This document shows, piece after piece, positions 11,300-22,407 of a DNA stretch of 64,000 nucleotides (position 1 is its first letter; each line of letters starts with the position of its first letter). The notes under the pieces are model-generated. The model saw only the letters and a program-made list of their open reading frames with translations, had not been told where the DNA came from and did not search any database. The DNA is taken from assembly GCF_003589595.1 (NCBI RefSeq), contig NW_020653900.1, forward strand, positions 6,618,606 through 6,682,605, read 5' to 3'. The stretch is from Hyposmocoma kahamanoa (Eukaryota > Arthropoda > Insecta > Lepidoptera > Cosmopterigidae). Position numbers and translations under genes: made by a program.

Positions 11300-12214
11300 C
11301 ATTTAGAGTTGTCGAAACATGTACCATTCCTGGCTCTATAAATACAGAAACTCCTCATGAGTAGCTGTTACGTTACTATGATATTGAATAACGTTGTACA
11401 AGTATATATGGCATTGTTACAAATCGCAGGTCCAATTATTCCATGTCGAACTACTATATATAGACAAAGAAAGTCGATATTCACAATTAAAACAATTAAA
11501 TGTATTGTAAATCAGCAAAGGAGCAAAAGAGACGAAAAATGTATCTACCTGTTAAATGTTGGAAAGAGATGGTTAATCGATCAGATTGAAAGCTTATAAC
11601 AGTTGACCGCTAGAAGGTCGGTTTACAAGCTACGATTTGATGGGAGTAAAATCGGATTAGTATTTTTTTATCTATTGTTGGACTTTTCAACAATTTTTCT
11701 ATTCAAAGAAGTTCTCTACAGGGGAAATAAAGATATAATTTAAATGCCTTAAGTTCTTACGTTTTAAATTTTACAAAAAAAAAAAACTTTCGGGCGTATT
11801 GTTTCGCTGCCTAGAGAGTTACCCGAGAATTATTTTCAAAAAAGTTTTACTGTTTCTATTTTATAGAAGTTCAAAGGGAAAACATAACATTGTTAAGTGC
11901 ATGTAAGCCAAAGTTAGTTAAAAAACGAAAGTGTGTTCGCCACTGGCATCAACGTCTCGGTCGTCGTTAGGTATATCATTTTTTTACTTCCCAGCTCTTG
12001 GAAATAAAAACACTTTGTGATTTTGAGGTATATTTATTATAAAAGAGTGAAACCCTAGTCGCTACTGGTTGAGCGGTGTTAGAGGCACTAGTATACGTTT
12101 AACTTGGCTAAACAAGAAATGATGCGTACCGCTACATAATATTTTCTATCTTTAATAAACATGAAAAATTTCTTTTTTTCTCTATTCTAAAATATACATA
12201 CATCTATTAAATTT
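11300..12214. other. Non-coding, nothing recognised
   Basis: No gene or repeat recognised. An 80-residue reading frame at 11357-11599 has no recognisable domain and is not supported. Confidence 0.4.
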
Positions 12215-12365
12215 TTTATGATACCAAGTGACAGGATAAAGAAGTCGAACTAGCGTCAAGCGCCGCGCCTGCCCAAAGCAGTCGCAGTGCCACTCAGAGC
12301 TTTAAATCGCAAAGATCTAAAGGACACTGCCACTGTGCCTGTCACCCTGAGACATAAGTTGAAAA
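12215..12365 (-). mobile_element. Family A repeat, 3' half
   Basis: Reversed copy starting TTTTTATGATACCAAGTGAC and running through AAAGATCTAAAGGACACTGC to GAGACATAAGTTGA. Confidence 0.7.
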
Positions 12366-12649
12366 GCTGACACTGAAGGTTTCAAGTGACATAGTATTAC
12401 GTAAAAAATAATTATTTGAAATAATTATACATATGTATTAAGGTGAAGTGTAATTAACACACACATAATTACGAGACACAGCTTTATAATTTAACATGTT
12501 TATATTAGTTATCGTACGGCATGTTGCATTGACTCTTATTTTATAATATTGCAGTCAAAAATGGCTAAATATGTTGACACATTATTCTGCAAATGTTACC
12601 ATCGAGTACTCTACCTACGTACCACATTTAAAGCAATAAATGATTTCAT

Positions 12650-12770
12650 TTCATTTGCCTGTAATTTCACCAGCACCCTTAACCCTTCAAAACCGAAATG
12701 CAGAAATATGAATATATCGAAATAAACACGATGGCAGTAGTTCTCTATACGAACTCTTTCGCTACTAAAT
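12650..12770 (-). mobile_element. Family A repeat, 5' part
   Basis: Reversed fragment with TGTAATTTCACCAGCACCCT and GGCAGTAGTTCTCTATACGA. It is possibly the rest of the copy at 12215 separated by about 290 bp. Confidence 0.6.
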
Positions 12771-13032
12771 ATAACAATAACATATGCATTCCCACTAGAC
12801 TTAAGTACTTCACCAGGCTCATCCACCGACAAGACAAAATCCGAAGCGTGTAAGCCGACCCCGATGTCGCAATATGAAGAATCTGAGACTCATCCACATG
12901 GCATCTTAGATCGGAACTTTCGATTTCGACTGGCTTCTTGTTCTGAACGGATATTTGACTTCACTCTACTCATTTGCTTTCCAAATCAATATACCCCATA
13001 ACATTGGCGTATAATAATTCTAAAGTAATCTC

Positions 13033-13250
13033 TGTATAAGCGCGTTTGCATTGCATCCGATTCGTATTTGTTCCAAATCCGAGACGATACAAATCTAGAA
13101 AACTCGGATCCACTTCGCATGTCGCTTGTGCACTAAGCCCGATTGAAATCCGAATAAGTACGAATGTCGCTTGTACACCTAGAGATAAAATTATCTCTAT
13201 GACATTTCGGACCGTCATTTCTCTTCAGACGAAGTGCGAAAACGCTTTAA
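13033..13250. mobile_element. Inverted-repeat DNA element, family G (PIF/Harbinger-like MITE)
   Basis: Left end GCGCGTTTGCATTGCATCCG directly follows TAA. Right end reads GTGCGAAAACGCTT before TAA, the reverse complement of the left end with changes. The interior has ATCCGAATAAGTACGAATGT and ACATTTCGGACCGTCATTTC. TIRs starting G(C/A)GCGTTTG and TWA flanks at three copies fit PIF/Harbinger. Confidence 0.65.
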
Positions 13251-13304
13251 GAGAGTCTCCCATTATCGCGATATTTGTGAAGTAGGTTGACGAATGAAGT
13301 AAAC

Positions 13305-13820
13305 CTGCAATTTTATGCACATTGAGCTGCTTATTATCACCGACTGCTCCATAGAGGTCAAGTCACCAGACCATTCCAGTGAGTTGCACAGTGATTTTCA
13401 TGTTGCCATGCCATCTCTGAGGTTCCGGGTTCGACACCGGCCGGGACAATGTAGATCTAACGTTTCAATATTCTCTCGAATCTGGTTGTTTATGGTTACG
13501 TCGTTGCTTCCGATTTCCAGCACACAAGTAATAATAATAATAATAATAATAACGCACACACTCAACATAGCCCCGCACTAGGGAAATCCTGTGTCGCGGG
13601 TGCCATGGACACACACATAGACAACCACAAATTACACCCAAACTCACGAGAGAAATAAATGTAGGCCATACAAATATTTCTCCCGGCCCGGGAATCGAAC
13701 CCGGGGACCTCTGCGTGGCAGTCCGGTATGGTAACCGTTCGGCCACGGAGGCAGTTAAAAGTGTTTTTCAGTTACTTACTTTTGGATCAGAGATGTTGTC
13801 GAATATGTTATCTAATATTT
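13305..13820 (+). mobile_element. tRNA-headed SINE, family I, split by a SINE B
   Basis: The head has a B box (GGTTCCGGGTTCGACACC); the body matches the intact copy at 18330 (CGTTGCTTCCGATTTCCAGC versus CGTTGTTTCCGATTTCCATA). After an inserted SINE B the 3' part resumes (AGTTACTTACTTTTGGATCA). AAGTA/AAGTG on either side may be the target duplication. Confidence 0.65.
13528..13753 (-). mobile_element. tRNA-headed SINE, family B
   Basis: Reversed full-length copy with tail (TAA)n at 13530-13550 and head at 13753. See 57511 for the family description. Inserted into the family I SINE. Confidence 0.85.
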
Positions 13821-13915
13821 AATATTATCCGTTTTCAAAAGCCGTCACTTGAACAACAATTTATACGCAAAAATTGATTTTATTGCTTTGATGAACGTTA
13901 TGAAGGATGTTGCAA

Positions 13916-14050
13916 ACACGACTTATTCCCATCTGATACCCCAAAACCGATCCCCTGGGGATCCGTTTCATTTTGTATTATTTTCTATTCCCATCGGAAC
14001 CCCTTATGCAGGTGTTCAAGAATAAATATTAATATTTTATTCCCACCTGG
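13916..14050. repeat. Dispersed repeat K
   Basis: Contains TTATTCCCATCTGATACCCC, AAAACCGATCCCCTGG and TTTTCTATTCCCATCGGAA. The same words occur in reverse orientation at 63845-63960. Confidence 0.6.
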
Positions 14051-14920
14051 TAACTCGGTACTTACAAGCTTATTTTTGGTAAGTAAATAATTTTGGTAGG
14101 TCAACAGTAAATTGTATTTGGGGGTTATACTGTATTTTATTTAGATTATTGTAAATGAACAACATTAACTAAGTATACTTTAACGGTCAAGGTACTTATC
14201 CTTTTGTTATTTTCTTAAAAAATGCCAAAATAGTCTCTGTGATAATTTATAGCATTTGATCACAATTGCTCAATAAATTAATATTTCATTTTAAAACCTT
14301 TTTTTCTTGTGACTGCACTTACGTTACAAATACAATGGGAGTTGCAAAATATATGGATCAGTTCGGATTTAAAATTGGCAGTGGACTAGTTGTAGGATAT
14401 TAGACACACGTAGTTTTTAGTGTTTTAGTGACTTTCATGTAATAGGTAATGCTTTATTACGTTACGTTTAGGCGTAAAATCACATGTGGAATTATTGCAC
14501 CATATATTTTGATTTGCCGAAGCAACGTCTCAGTTTTAGTTGTTATTGTAGTATAGTTTTCATGTACAGCATTTATGAATAAACCGTTATTGTTTTCTAT
14601 TACACAAATGAATCTAAATGGGACCGGTTGACTATAATAGTCTTTTTAACGGAGACCTACGCTGCTCAAACTGACATATTGTCCAATTGTCGCGAACAGG
14701 CGTAACATATCGTTGACGGAGACAAATTATCTACATTATTCGATTCTGAAGTTCACGTTCAACGTTATGATATTATATATAATACTTCGTACGTAACGTA
14801 ACACAAAATTTTAAGTTACGTTCATAATACCACATGACATAAAGATTAATGATGATGATAGCAGCTGAAATTTAGAACTTATAAGTTTTGGTGCTCTTCT
14901 ATTTGAAACTATCGTGATTT
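14051..14920. other. Non-coding, nothing recognised
   Basis: No gene or recognised repeat. Confidence 0.4.
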
Positions 14921-14924
14921 TTAA

Positions 14925-15195
14925 CTGACTTCAAAAAATGAGGAGGTTTTCAATTCAAGAAGTTTTTTTGTGTGTATGTTACGCGATTGTGAACCGATTT
15001 TGATAATTATTATTTTGTTGGAAAGAGGGTACGTATTGGTCCCATTAAGATTGGAAGAAAGTATTCCACTTCTAAGGGTGGCAAATCAAGAGATGAACCC
15101 AGTTTCGCGCGCTTTCCGGTAACCGATTTCAATAAAACTTGGCAAATATATGTAATTCCACTAACTTTTGAGGTCGGTTTTTTTATATAAAAAAG
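14925..15195. mobile_element. Inverted-repeat element, family C
   Basis: Ends TTAACTGACTTCAAAAAATG and TTTTGAGGTCGGTTTTTTTA form an imperfect terminal inverted repeat on AACCGACYTCAAAA. The body carries GTGAACCGATTTTGATAATT, GAAAGAGGGTACG and GCGCTTTCCGGTAACCGATT. About 270 bp here. Further copies are at 22228, 28975, 41985, 42540, 46300, 62428 and 63150. A non-autonomous element; its class is not settled. Confidence 0.65.
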
Positions 15196-15206
15196 TTATA
15201 ATGATT

Positions 15207-15310
15207 ATTGGTACAAAGACCGAACAAACAAAAAGAAAAATTCGTTCTATCAGACTAGACTCGAACCAGCGCCTGTCTCCTCTACGTGGTTACATTTGCC
15301 AACTGAGTTA
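15207..15310 (-). mobile_element. tRNA-like repeat, family F
   Basis: Minus strand: CTCAGTTGGCAAATG (A-box-like), GCTGGTTCGAGTCTAG (B-box-like) and a 3' end GTTCGGTCTTTGTACC. Related pieces at 9105, 40742-40985, 45836 and 47265 share the (GT)TCG(AG)TCTTTGTA end. Confidence 0.5.
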
Positions 15311-15349
15311 CGGGTTGAACCAGCAAATCCTGTCCTGATTCTGCGCTGT

Positions 15350-15660
15350 ATTTATAATACCCAGTGACAGGGCGAACAATTCGTGGGCCTGGTGGTAAGT
15401 GACGCGCCTGTCCATAACAGTTGCAGTGCCACTCAGAGTTTTAAAATGCAAAGATCGGAAGGGCAATGCCACTGAGCCAGTCACCCTAAGACGTAAGTTG
15501 ATAAGTTCCATGTTCCTGTAATTTCACCAGCACGCCTACTCTTCAAAACTGGAACGCAGTAATACTCCCATTACTGCTTGGCGGCAGAAATAGGTAAGGT
15601 GGCAGTACTTCCCTGGACGAACTCTTTCTCTGAGCTCTACTGCCACTAAAATTACAAATT
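15350..15660 (-). mobile_element. Family A repeat, nearly full length
   Basis: Reversed copy from TTTATAATACCCAGTGACAG to GAGCTCTACTGCCACTAAAA. Confidence 0.8.
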
Positions 15661-15765
15661 ATGGGACTTGTCAAGTTAAGTCTCAGGGTGAAGAGTGCAC
15701 TGGCAGTTCCCATCAGATCTTTGAGATTTACAGCATTTACTGGCACTGAAAATGTATGTATCAGA
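15661..15765 (+). mobile_element. Family A fragment in opposite orientation
   Basis: GGGACTTGTCAAGTTAAGTC through GCATTTACTGGCACTGAAAA. It abuts the 5' end of the preceding reversed copy, giving a head-to-head pair. Confidence 0.6.
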
Positions 15766-15771
15766 AGGGAG

Positions 15772-16162
15772 GATGAACGAATGGTGCATGCAGCGGAACT
15801 AGGAATGTTGAGATAAATGTGTGCAGTGACGAGAAAGGATAAGATAAGTACATCAGGGGAATTTCGAAAGTAGTGCCAGTTACGGAAAATATGAGGAGTA
15901 ATAGGTTAACGTGGTATGGACATGTCATGAGGAGGGAAGAACGTCATGTGACGAGAAGAGTGTTAGGTATGAATGTGGAGGGATATAAGGGGATAGGAAG
16001 GCCAAAGAAAAGATGAATGGATTATGTGAAAGATGAAATGGATAAGAAAGGTGTGAGTAGAAAAATGACGGCTGATAGGGGAGAGTGGAAGAAAAATACA
16101 TATTGTGCCCACTTCACCTAGCATGGGTTAGGGACAGGAAGAAAAAGAAGAAGAAGAAGAAC
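15772..16162 (+). pseudogene. RTE-type LINE ORF2 C-terminus, broken
   Basis: Translation keeps ERMVHAAELGMLR, a stop (TAA 15814-15816), MCAVTRKDKI, a frameshift near 15850, then SKVVPVTENMRSNRLTWYGH, VMRREERHVTRRVLGMNVEG, IGRPKKR, a stop (TGA 16014-16016), MDYVKDEMDKKGVSRKMTAD and RGEWKKNTYCAHFT, with the natural stop at 16119-16121. A GAA-rich tail follows at 16140-16162. These words are characteristic of the C-terminal domain of RTE/BovB-class reverse transcriptases in Lepidoptera (family knowledge). Two stops and one frameshift make it non-functional; only the last ~110 codons remain, as expected for a 5'-truncated insertion. Confidence 0.85.
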
Positions 16163-16679
16163 TGGCTCTGGAACTGCTTGTTTGTCTCATCGCTTGGTAT
16201 AATAAAAAAACACACTAAACTACTCGCTAACTTTAGTTCATCAGACCATGATCGATTGGAGCATTTTTGCCCGACGGCGAATAACCTTTGAGTTGAACCC
16301 TGGTACCCTTAGAAAGTACCCATATCGATCACTGGACTAAAGGTCAATAAGTTGATAAGTACTAATTTCACTTACTACGTATTTAGAAAGAAGAGAATGC
16401 AATAATTTATCTGATATTGTTCTATCATAATATAATTTAAGTTACAATATCGAGTTCTTACACTTTCGCGATTGTTACACGTAGGAATGAAATTATTTTT
16501 TCGGAACTCAAGGCGAATATTGTTTTTGCAAACTAACCAATGTTTCTGGCCCTTTACAGGTCCCATGGTCACGTCTGACTGATATTTAGATTACCATCTC
16601 TGTCAGCCGTAACTATGGGAGCTGTAGAGGTCCCGAAACGGTGATTTGTTTGAAAAAACAAATATACAGGATTTAGATC

Positions 16680-16770
16680 CGATGTTTCTCTGTGTGTGTC
16701 CATGGTACCAGCGAATTGTGGTTTCCCTAGTGCGGGGCTGTGAGTATGTGCGTTATTTATTGTCGAAATT
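16680..16770 (+). mobile_element. SINE B 3' fragment
   Basis: GTGTGTCCATGGTACC, then GTTTCCCTAGTGCGGGGCTG and GTGCGTTATTTATTG match the 3' half of family B. Confidence 0.7.
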
Positions 16771-16834
16771 TGTATTCCAAGTATACGAAGTCAAGTAATA
16801 ATACAATTTCTGAACGTGAGCATTACTGCTTTCC

Positions 16835-16995
16835 GATTTTTAAGGGTCAGAGTGTTGATGAAATTACAGGCACGGGGGATTTTTGAACTTGTCACAGGGT
16901 GACGAGAGCAGTGGCAGTGCCTCTCAGATTTTTTTGGTGTGATCGGATCTCAGAGTGACACTCCAAATGTTATTCTTCGTCCCGTCACTTGGTAT
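16835..16995 (+). mobile_element. Family A repeat, decayed
   Basis: GATGAAATTACAGGCACGGG through TTCGTCCCGTCACTTGGTAT and an A-rich end, with an internal deletion. Confidence 0.7.
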
Positions 16996-16999
16996 AAAA

Positions 17000-17465
17000 A
17001 AGAAATCTATGTCTTTGAAAGAAATTCGTCTTCTAAAAGGAGATTCAGTAGGGTATAAAACATTTTGTCGTGAGTAACACTTTTTAGATTTATTACGAAA
17101 GTGCTATACTTTCGTACTTTAGAATCTACATGTTTCTCGAATCTGAGATATCCGTCCATCAACATACCCAAATTTCGAAATTCCAGAGACTCTACTATAA
17201 GATAATCGTTGACCTGTAATGTCCCACACCGTGTACTGAAGTGTCTCTAACAATAATTTGCTCTGAGTGTGGCGGGCTTTGTATTTGTAGCCAAGTCTTT
17301 TTTCTATAGTAAGCGATTCATTCACCGTCCAGTGCTCATTTCGGCAACTAATACATATTTGTTTTTTAATTCACATTTTACTTAATGTATTCTGTTATGG
17401 TCTTACCAATACGAGCTTTTTAACAACCAATAGTTAAGGCGTAATTGTATCATACATACACAAGT
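17000..17465. other. Non-coding, nothing recognised
   Basis: No gene or repeat recognised. Confidence 0.35.
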
Positions 17466-17469
17466 TGAT

Positions 17470-17630
17470 AATTATCATCATCATCAATCAGCCATACGAC
17501 GCCCACTGCTGGGCATAGGACTCGACGATCTCGTTGGGAGAGATCCACGACGATCGGTCCTGCGCTGCCCGCATCCATCGGCTTCCCGCGACCTCCATCA
17601 GATCATCGGTCCACCTGGTGGGGAACAAGT
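17470..17630 (-). mobile_element. LINE (RTE-like) C-terminal remnant
   Basis: Minus-strand translation reads RWTDDLMEVAGSRWMRAAQD, RSSWISPNEIVESYAQQWAS and a stop, followed by a GAT-type tail. This is the terminal domain of a LINE reverse transcriptase, open but only about 45 codons long. Confidence 0.8.
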
Positions 17631-17904
17631 TGATAAGTTCGTAAACAATTTAGTTATCAACAGAACTTCATGCAAATGAACTCGTATTTGACAAAAAATA
17701 TTCATATGGAATTAATTTGAATCAGGTGCAACCAAAACGGGGCCAAAAGAAACCGGAGGCGTAACGAACGGACCCGGTTTTTAAAGTTTATGAAAATAAG
17801 TTTACATTCGAAAAATCGAGTTAGTGACGGTATTGTTTTGAACGTGCGATCTTTGATGTAAGCAGACCATCGACGAAGTCGCCAATGATTTCATGCATTT
17901 GTCT

Positions 17905-18105
17905 CGGCGTCTGTGACCGAACAGTTACCCTGCCGGACTGCCGCGCAGAGGTCCCGGGTTCGATTCCCGGGCCGGGAGATATATTTGTATGGCCTACATT
18001 TCTTTCTCCCATGGGTGTGAGTGTGATTTGTGGTTGTCTATGTGTTTGTCCATGGCATCTGCAATACAGGGTTTCTCAAGTGAAAAAAAAATACATGGTA
18101 GTGTA
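17905..18105 (+). mobile_element. SINE B, older copy
   Basis: GTGACCGAACAGTTACCCTG, CTGCCGCGCAGAGGTCCCGG, GGTTCGATTCCCGGGCCGGG, then the body to CAGGGTTTCTCAAG. The head is well kept, the 3' end diverged. Confidence 0.8.
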
Positions 18106-18329
18106 GTGTGTGCGTGTGTGTCAAAATGAAAATTTAAAGACCATGTCCAAAGACGTTCGTTACGAAAGACAAATTAGAATAACAGAAAAACGCATAATCT
18201 TTGCATAAAAGTCATTTTATTCATAAGTCGTCATAACACACATAATGACCGTATACTCTGTTATTAAATTTTACTTTTTTACATAATTTTATTATTCATC
18301 GTATTTTTTGTATAGTACCAAGTGACCGA

Positions 18330-18545
18330 TGACCTCCGTGGTCGAGTGGCTTGCACACCGGTTTTCACAGTATCGCCAAGTCTGAGGTCCCGGGTTCGAT
18401 TCGATTTCGATTCCGGGTTCGATTCCTCGGCAGAGTCAATGTAGAAAAAACTAACTTTCCTATATCGTCTCGGGTCTGGGTGGTTGTAGTACCGTCGTTG
18501 TTTCCGATTTCCATAACACAAGTGCATTAGTTACTTACTTTGGGA
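18330..18545 (+). mobile_element. tRNA-headed SINE, family I, with duplicated B box
   Basis: A box CGTGGTCGAGTGGCTTGC, B box GGTCCCGGGTTCGATTC repeated 26 bp later as CCGGGTTCGATTCC, body TCTCGGGTCTGGGTGGTTGT and end AGTTACTTACTTTGGGATCA. Confidence 0.75.
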
Positions 18546-18574
18546 TCAGAGCAACTTATGTGATGTTGTTTAAT

Positions 18575-18700
18575 ATATATCACAATGACGGGACAACAAA
18601 GTCGTGCGCCTGGTGGTAAGCGACACATGGACAGGCCCATAGCGCCCGTCACTCTGATATATAAGTTGATAAGTCCCATGTGCCTGTAATGTATATATAG
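18575..18700 (-). mobile_element. Family A repeat, internally deleted
   Basis: Reversed: CACAATGACGGGACAACAAA, GGTGGTAAGCGACACATGGA, GCCCGTCACTCTGATATATA and CCCATGTGCCTGTAATG. Confidence 0.7.
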
Positions 18701-18789
18701 TATATATATTGTTGCTTTATAAGCCGTTAAGTTTACATGATTGAGGAATACGTTTTTTCTCTCCGAGGATTTTGATGGTAGTGACCACG

Positions 18790-19215
18790 AAACGAAGCAA
18801 AGTAAGAATGACGAAGAAAAAGAATAGAGAACAATTCCAAATCGTAAAAGTAAGTGTCCAAGAACCAGTAAAAAGGGTGATAAAAAATTGGGATGCTGAT
18901 GAAAGAACCAATGAGGTCGTATTGAAAAAATGGTGAACGAGAAAAGAACGATTCTGAATACTACAGAGTACAGACTCGGGAAAATGATTGGACATTTGAT
19001 ACGACACGATAACTTCTTTAAGACCATTTTGGAGGGAAAGATCGAGAGGAAGATGGGGAAGAGGTCGACCTAGGCGCAGTTACATAGACCAAATAAAGGA
19101 AAAGGCCGGTATCGTGTCGTATAAGGAGGTCAAGGAGCTGGCTTATAAAAGAGCTGATTGGAAGATGCTCCACCAACAAGATTATAACTTGAAAAGGGGT
19201 GCCACGCACCGCTAG
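18790..19215 (+). pseudogene. LINE reverse transcriptase C-terminus, frameshifted
   Basis: From 18930 one frame reads VNEKRTILNTTEYRLGKMIG, HLIRHDNFFKTILEGKIERK. After a frameshift near 19055 it continues GRGRPRRSYIDQIKEKAGIV, SYKEVKELAYKRADWKMLHQ and QDYNLKRGATHR to TAG at 19213-19215. GHLIRHD, LEGKIE and GRPRRSYIDQIKEK are typical of the C-terminal domain of insect LINE ORF2. The upstream part 18790-18930 is more degraded. A 166-residue minus-strand frame over the same region is its shadow. Confidence 0.8.
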
Positions 19216-19459
19216 CACCGTTTAAGCATGTTCTGTTGATTGTAATGTAGCCTGGAGTGTGTAGTAGTGTGTAGCTTAAAGTTCAAAATTCAAAAGGAAA
19301 AAGAAACAGTGGAAATAAATCCAGTTTTATAAAAAAGTATTAAGTTTTTTGTGCTCTATTAAATATTTATCGCACAAGACATTTTTGATTACTGTTAAAC
19401 GGATCAAAATTTGAAAAGGAGACATGCTCGCTTCGGCGATTCAGTAGAGAGTGACGACG

Positions 19460-19745
19460 GAATGAGACAAAATGAGAATGGCGAGACAAAGAAATTAAAG
19501 AACGATTCAAAATTTGAAAACAAGTGGCCAGGAATCAGAAAAAAGGTGATAAAAGGTGGGACGACGATGAATGGAGGTCACATCGTCACAAATTCTTAAA
19601 TTTCGTGATGATGAAAGAGGTCGCATTGTCACAAACAAGTCGTGGTTAGAAACCTGTGAGTAGTGATAATCATTTAGCGAATAACCACGAAAGTAAAATT
19701 TATACCCTTGTAAATAGTCCTTAGTTATAAACAATTAGCTACCAA
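19460..19745 (+). mobile_element. Diverged second LINE-like fragment with stem-loop 3' part
   Basis: 19460-19580 aligns loosely with 18796-18910 (shared AAGGTGATAAAA and an RWDDD-type reading frame). It is followed at 19645-19695 by CGTGGTTA ... TAACCACG, an 8-bp inverted pair around AGTGATAATCATTTAGCGAA. The latter part recurs at 39160-39215. Confidence 0.5.
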
Positions 19746-20434
19746 ACATCAGTAAAATAACATTCGCTTCTTAATGTAGTACCAAAGATAGACAAACAGA
19801 CTTTCATATTTACATTAACCGCCTCTAATATTAGCATATTCTTGAACTTGCGCAGGAGTTCATTGCACTGCACTGTCGCTCTTACGTAAAGATGGGATGC
19901 TCAACTTTTTGTGCGTGGGTCTTAAAAGTCGTGAACATATTGATGAATGATACAACATCTGAATCATAATAATCATAGGTAATAGTAGGTGTTATTATTA
20001 TAAACCTATTTTTTTTTTATAAATTGTATGACATAATAGACCACGGATATCTTATAAAGGAGAGCCGTGCCCAGTGGCGGGACAAGAATTTAGTTAACGA
20101 TTACCACTAGGTTTATTACCATGGTTTACTTTTTATTTTTTCAAAATAATAAAACCGAGGTCTTAAAATCTGTAAATTTCACTCAATTGTGTTAATATTC
20201 GCGAATATTAATGTCATTATTATGATTATGGTGACAGCAAATTAAAATTATATACATAATTGTAGTTTTTTTATTATAATCACTAGTGTTATATTTAGAA
20301 GGAGAAGAATGTTTAAATATTTGTTACGTAATGACGAATTCATCAAGGTTATAGTAGTTGAGAAGATAGAAGGAAGGAGAAGGAAATACAGACCAAGAAT
20401 AGTAATAAAAATATATTGAAGTGTTTCAGTATTT
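19746..20434. other. Non-coding, nothing recognised
   Basis: No gene or repeat recognised. Confidence 0.35.
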
Positions 20435-20695
20435 AGTAGCAGTAGAGCTATTTGTGAAAGATTTCGTCCAGGGAAGAATTGCCATCTTACCTATTTCTCC
20501 TGCCTAGCAGTAACGTGAGCATTACTACGTTCTGATTTTGAAGGGTAAGAGTCCTAGTAAAATTAGGCGGTATCACTAGGATTTTTGCGATTTGAAGTCT
20601 GAGTGGCATTGCAACTGTAATGGACAGGCGTGTCGTTTACCACCAGGCATACGACTTGTGCGTACCGTTACTTGGTATTACAAAAAAATACATTC
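20435..20695 (+). mobile_element. Family A repeat, near full length
   Basis: TAGTAGCAGTAGAGCTATTT to CCGTTACTTGGTATTACAAA, with a deletion in the middle. Confidence 0.75.
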
Positions 20696-20699
20696 AGCG

Positions 20700-22225
20700 A
20701 GCGAATAAAAGGAAAGATCTAAATGAGCAGCTATTCAATTCAATTTTTGTAGGTTTTGGCTTAAGAGGTCAAGAAGCTGGCCATATATAGCTTGTGGTGT
20801 GGAGCATGGCTTTTAAATACGATGATGATTGATAGGGTTTTTGTTTAAGCAGAATCCGACTGTGTAGGTACTATTACCCTATAAATTTCTACCACAAAGT
20901 AGTACTGCTGTGTACCGGGTTCTAGGGTAAAAGTACCTTAAAATCTAATGTGCATTTGGGATATCGGAAATTTTCCTATTTATAGATTGCTTTCCGTTAT
21001 TTCTTATTTAGGACTGACATTAATAGACTAGAGAATATATATATATAATATAAGATTATATTCATGAATTAAGAGTGAATTTACTTTAAGGTAGAAAATA
21101 CATTAATTCGAGTAAAGATGTTGGCAACTAGGATATGATTCTATTTCGTACGTTGAAACCACAATAGAACCACGTTCGATGCTATAGTAGTCGACAAGAA
21201 TGTGTAGCAGCTACTGACACCCATCTTTAAATAACAATTACATTGAGACGTTCCAATTCTTGCTTTGATAATAGAAAAATAAAGTAAAGAAAAACTAAAA
21301 TGCTGAATTTAATCTTTGAATAGCACAGCAACATGGAATGGAGATAGAAAAGAGTTAGGTTAGGTTGGCAATGAAACAATTTTTTTCGTGATGGGACCAT
21401 GGGACCCGTAGGGTGCCCGTAACGTTGATATATTTAAAAGAAAAAATACGCCATTTTATTTCCAATCATGTTCCAAATCTCGTTTGTGGGCCCTGAATTT
21501 TACAGCCCTGCAACTCATAAAAACACGGATGTGGTAAAGCTGTGCCCTTGTGTAAATTAAATATAATTAACCATCTATACGGTATAATTTATTGTGCAAC
21601 AGATATCCTGGTAAAAGTTTGGACACAAATACAGGTGCGTGTGCTACGATCACGATTGTTAGTAACAAGTGACAAATGGGTTGCAGTGGTTGCAGCTTCA
21701 AATCTGAAAATAAAACTGCACTAAATAAGCCAATGTACGGTCAGTGCTCTATGATACTTGACCTTCTAACCGACCATTTTGATTCTGGGTAGATAAGCGT
21801 GAAGAAATGTGTTAAACAAAACTTAACCTTCAAGACTGTGAACCGTAAAAGTCATTTAAGTATACTTCCTAATAGCCATTAGTGAACGATGTTTTAAGAA
21901 TCTTTTTAAGCCAATTTGATCTTTAACGTATAGAATACTAGTTTCAAGTATAAATACGTAAGAAGGGTCTTAGAACCAATAGGCCGGCTAGAGGGTCAGG
22001 TATCTTAGGGCATTGACTGTACAAAGAAAATTCTGTAATACATAACGTTTAATCAATACTTCTAAGTTAGAGAATAAGGTATCCCTACTATATAAATAAT
22101 TATGGACAGTGTGTCGCTTACCATGAGGGTCACGCCTTATTCGTTCGTTCGTATTTAAAAAAAAAAACTTGCTAACATATATCGAGTTCTCAGGTTTACT
22201 CGATTGCTACACATTGAAAATGACA
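20700..22225. other. Mostly nothing recognised
   Basis: No gene seen. A short family A 3' end lies at about 22100-22170 (GTGTCGCTTACCATGAGG followed by an A run). Confidence 0.4.
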
Positions 22226-22227
22226 CA

Positions 22228-22400
22228 ATTTTTTAAACGACTTCAAAAAAAGGAGGTGATTCTCTATTGGACTGTATTTTTTGTGTGCATGTTACACGAT
22301 TACTGCGATTTGTGAACGGATTTTGATGATTCTGTTTTGTTAGAGGGTACCTCAGTAGAGGTCCCTTCCAAATTTGAACAAACTTTGACAAACCTGGACA
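22228..22400. mobile_element. Family C element, truncated
   Basis: AACGACTTCAAAAAAAGGAG, CTGTATTTTTTGTGTGCATG and GAACGGATTTTGATGATTCT match one end of family C; the other end is missing. Confidence 0.65.
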
Positions 22401-22407
22401 AACCCTT

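Noticed and set aside
11357..11599. 80-codon frame on the plus strand
   Set aside because: No recognisable motif; length is within chance for the window's size.
18527..19027. 166-codon minus-strand open reading frame
   Set aside because: It is antisense to a recognisable LINE C-terminus at 18930-19215 and extends into family A; no domain of its own.
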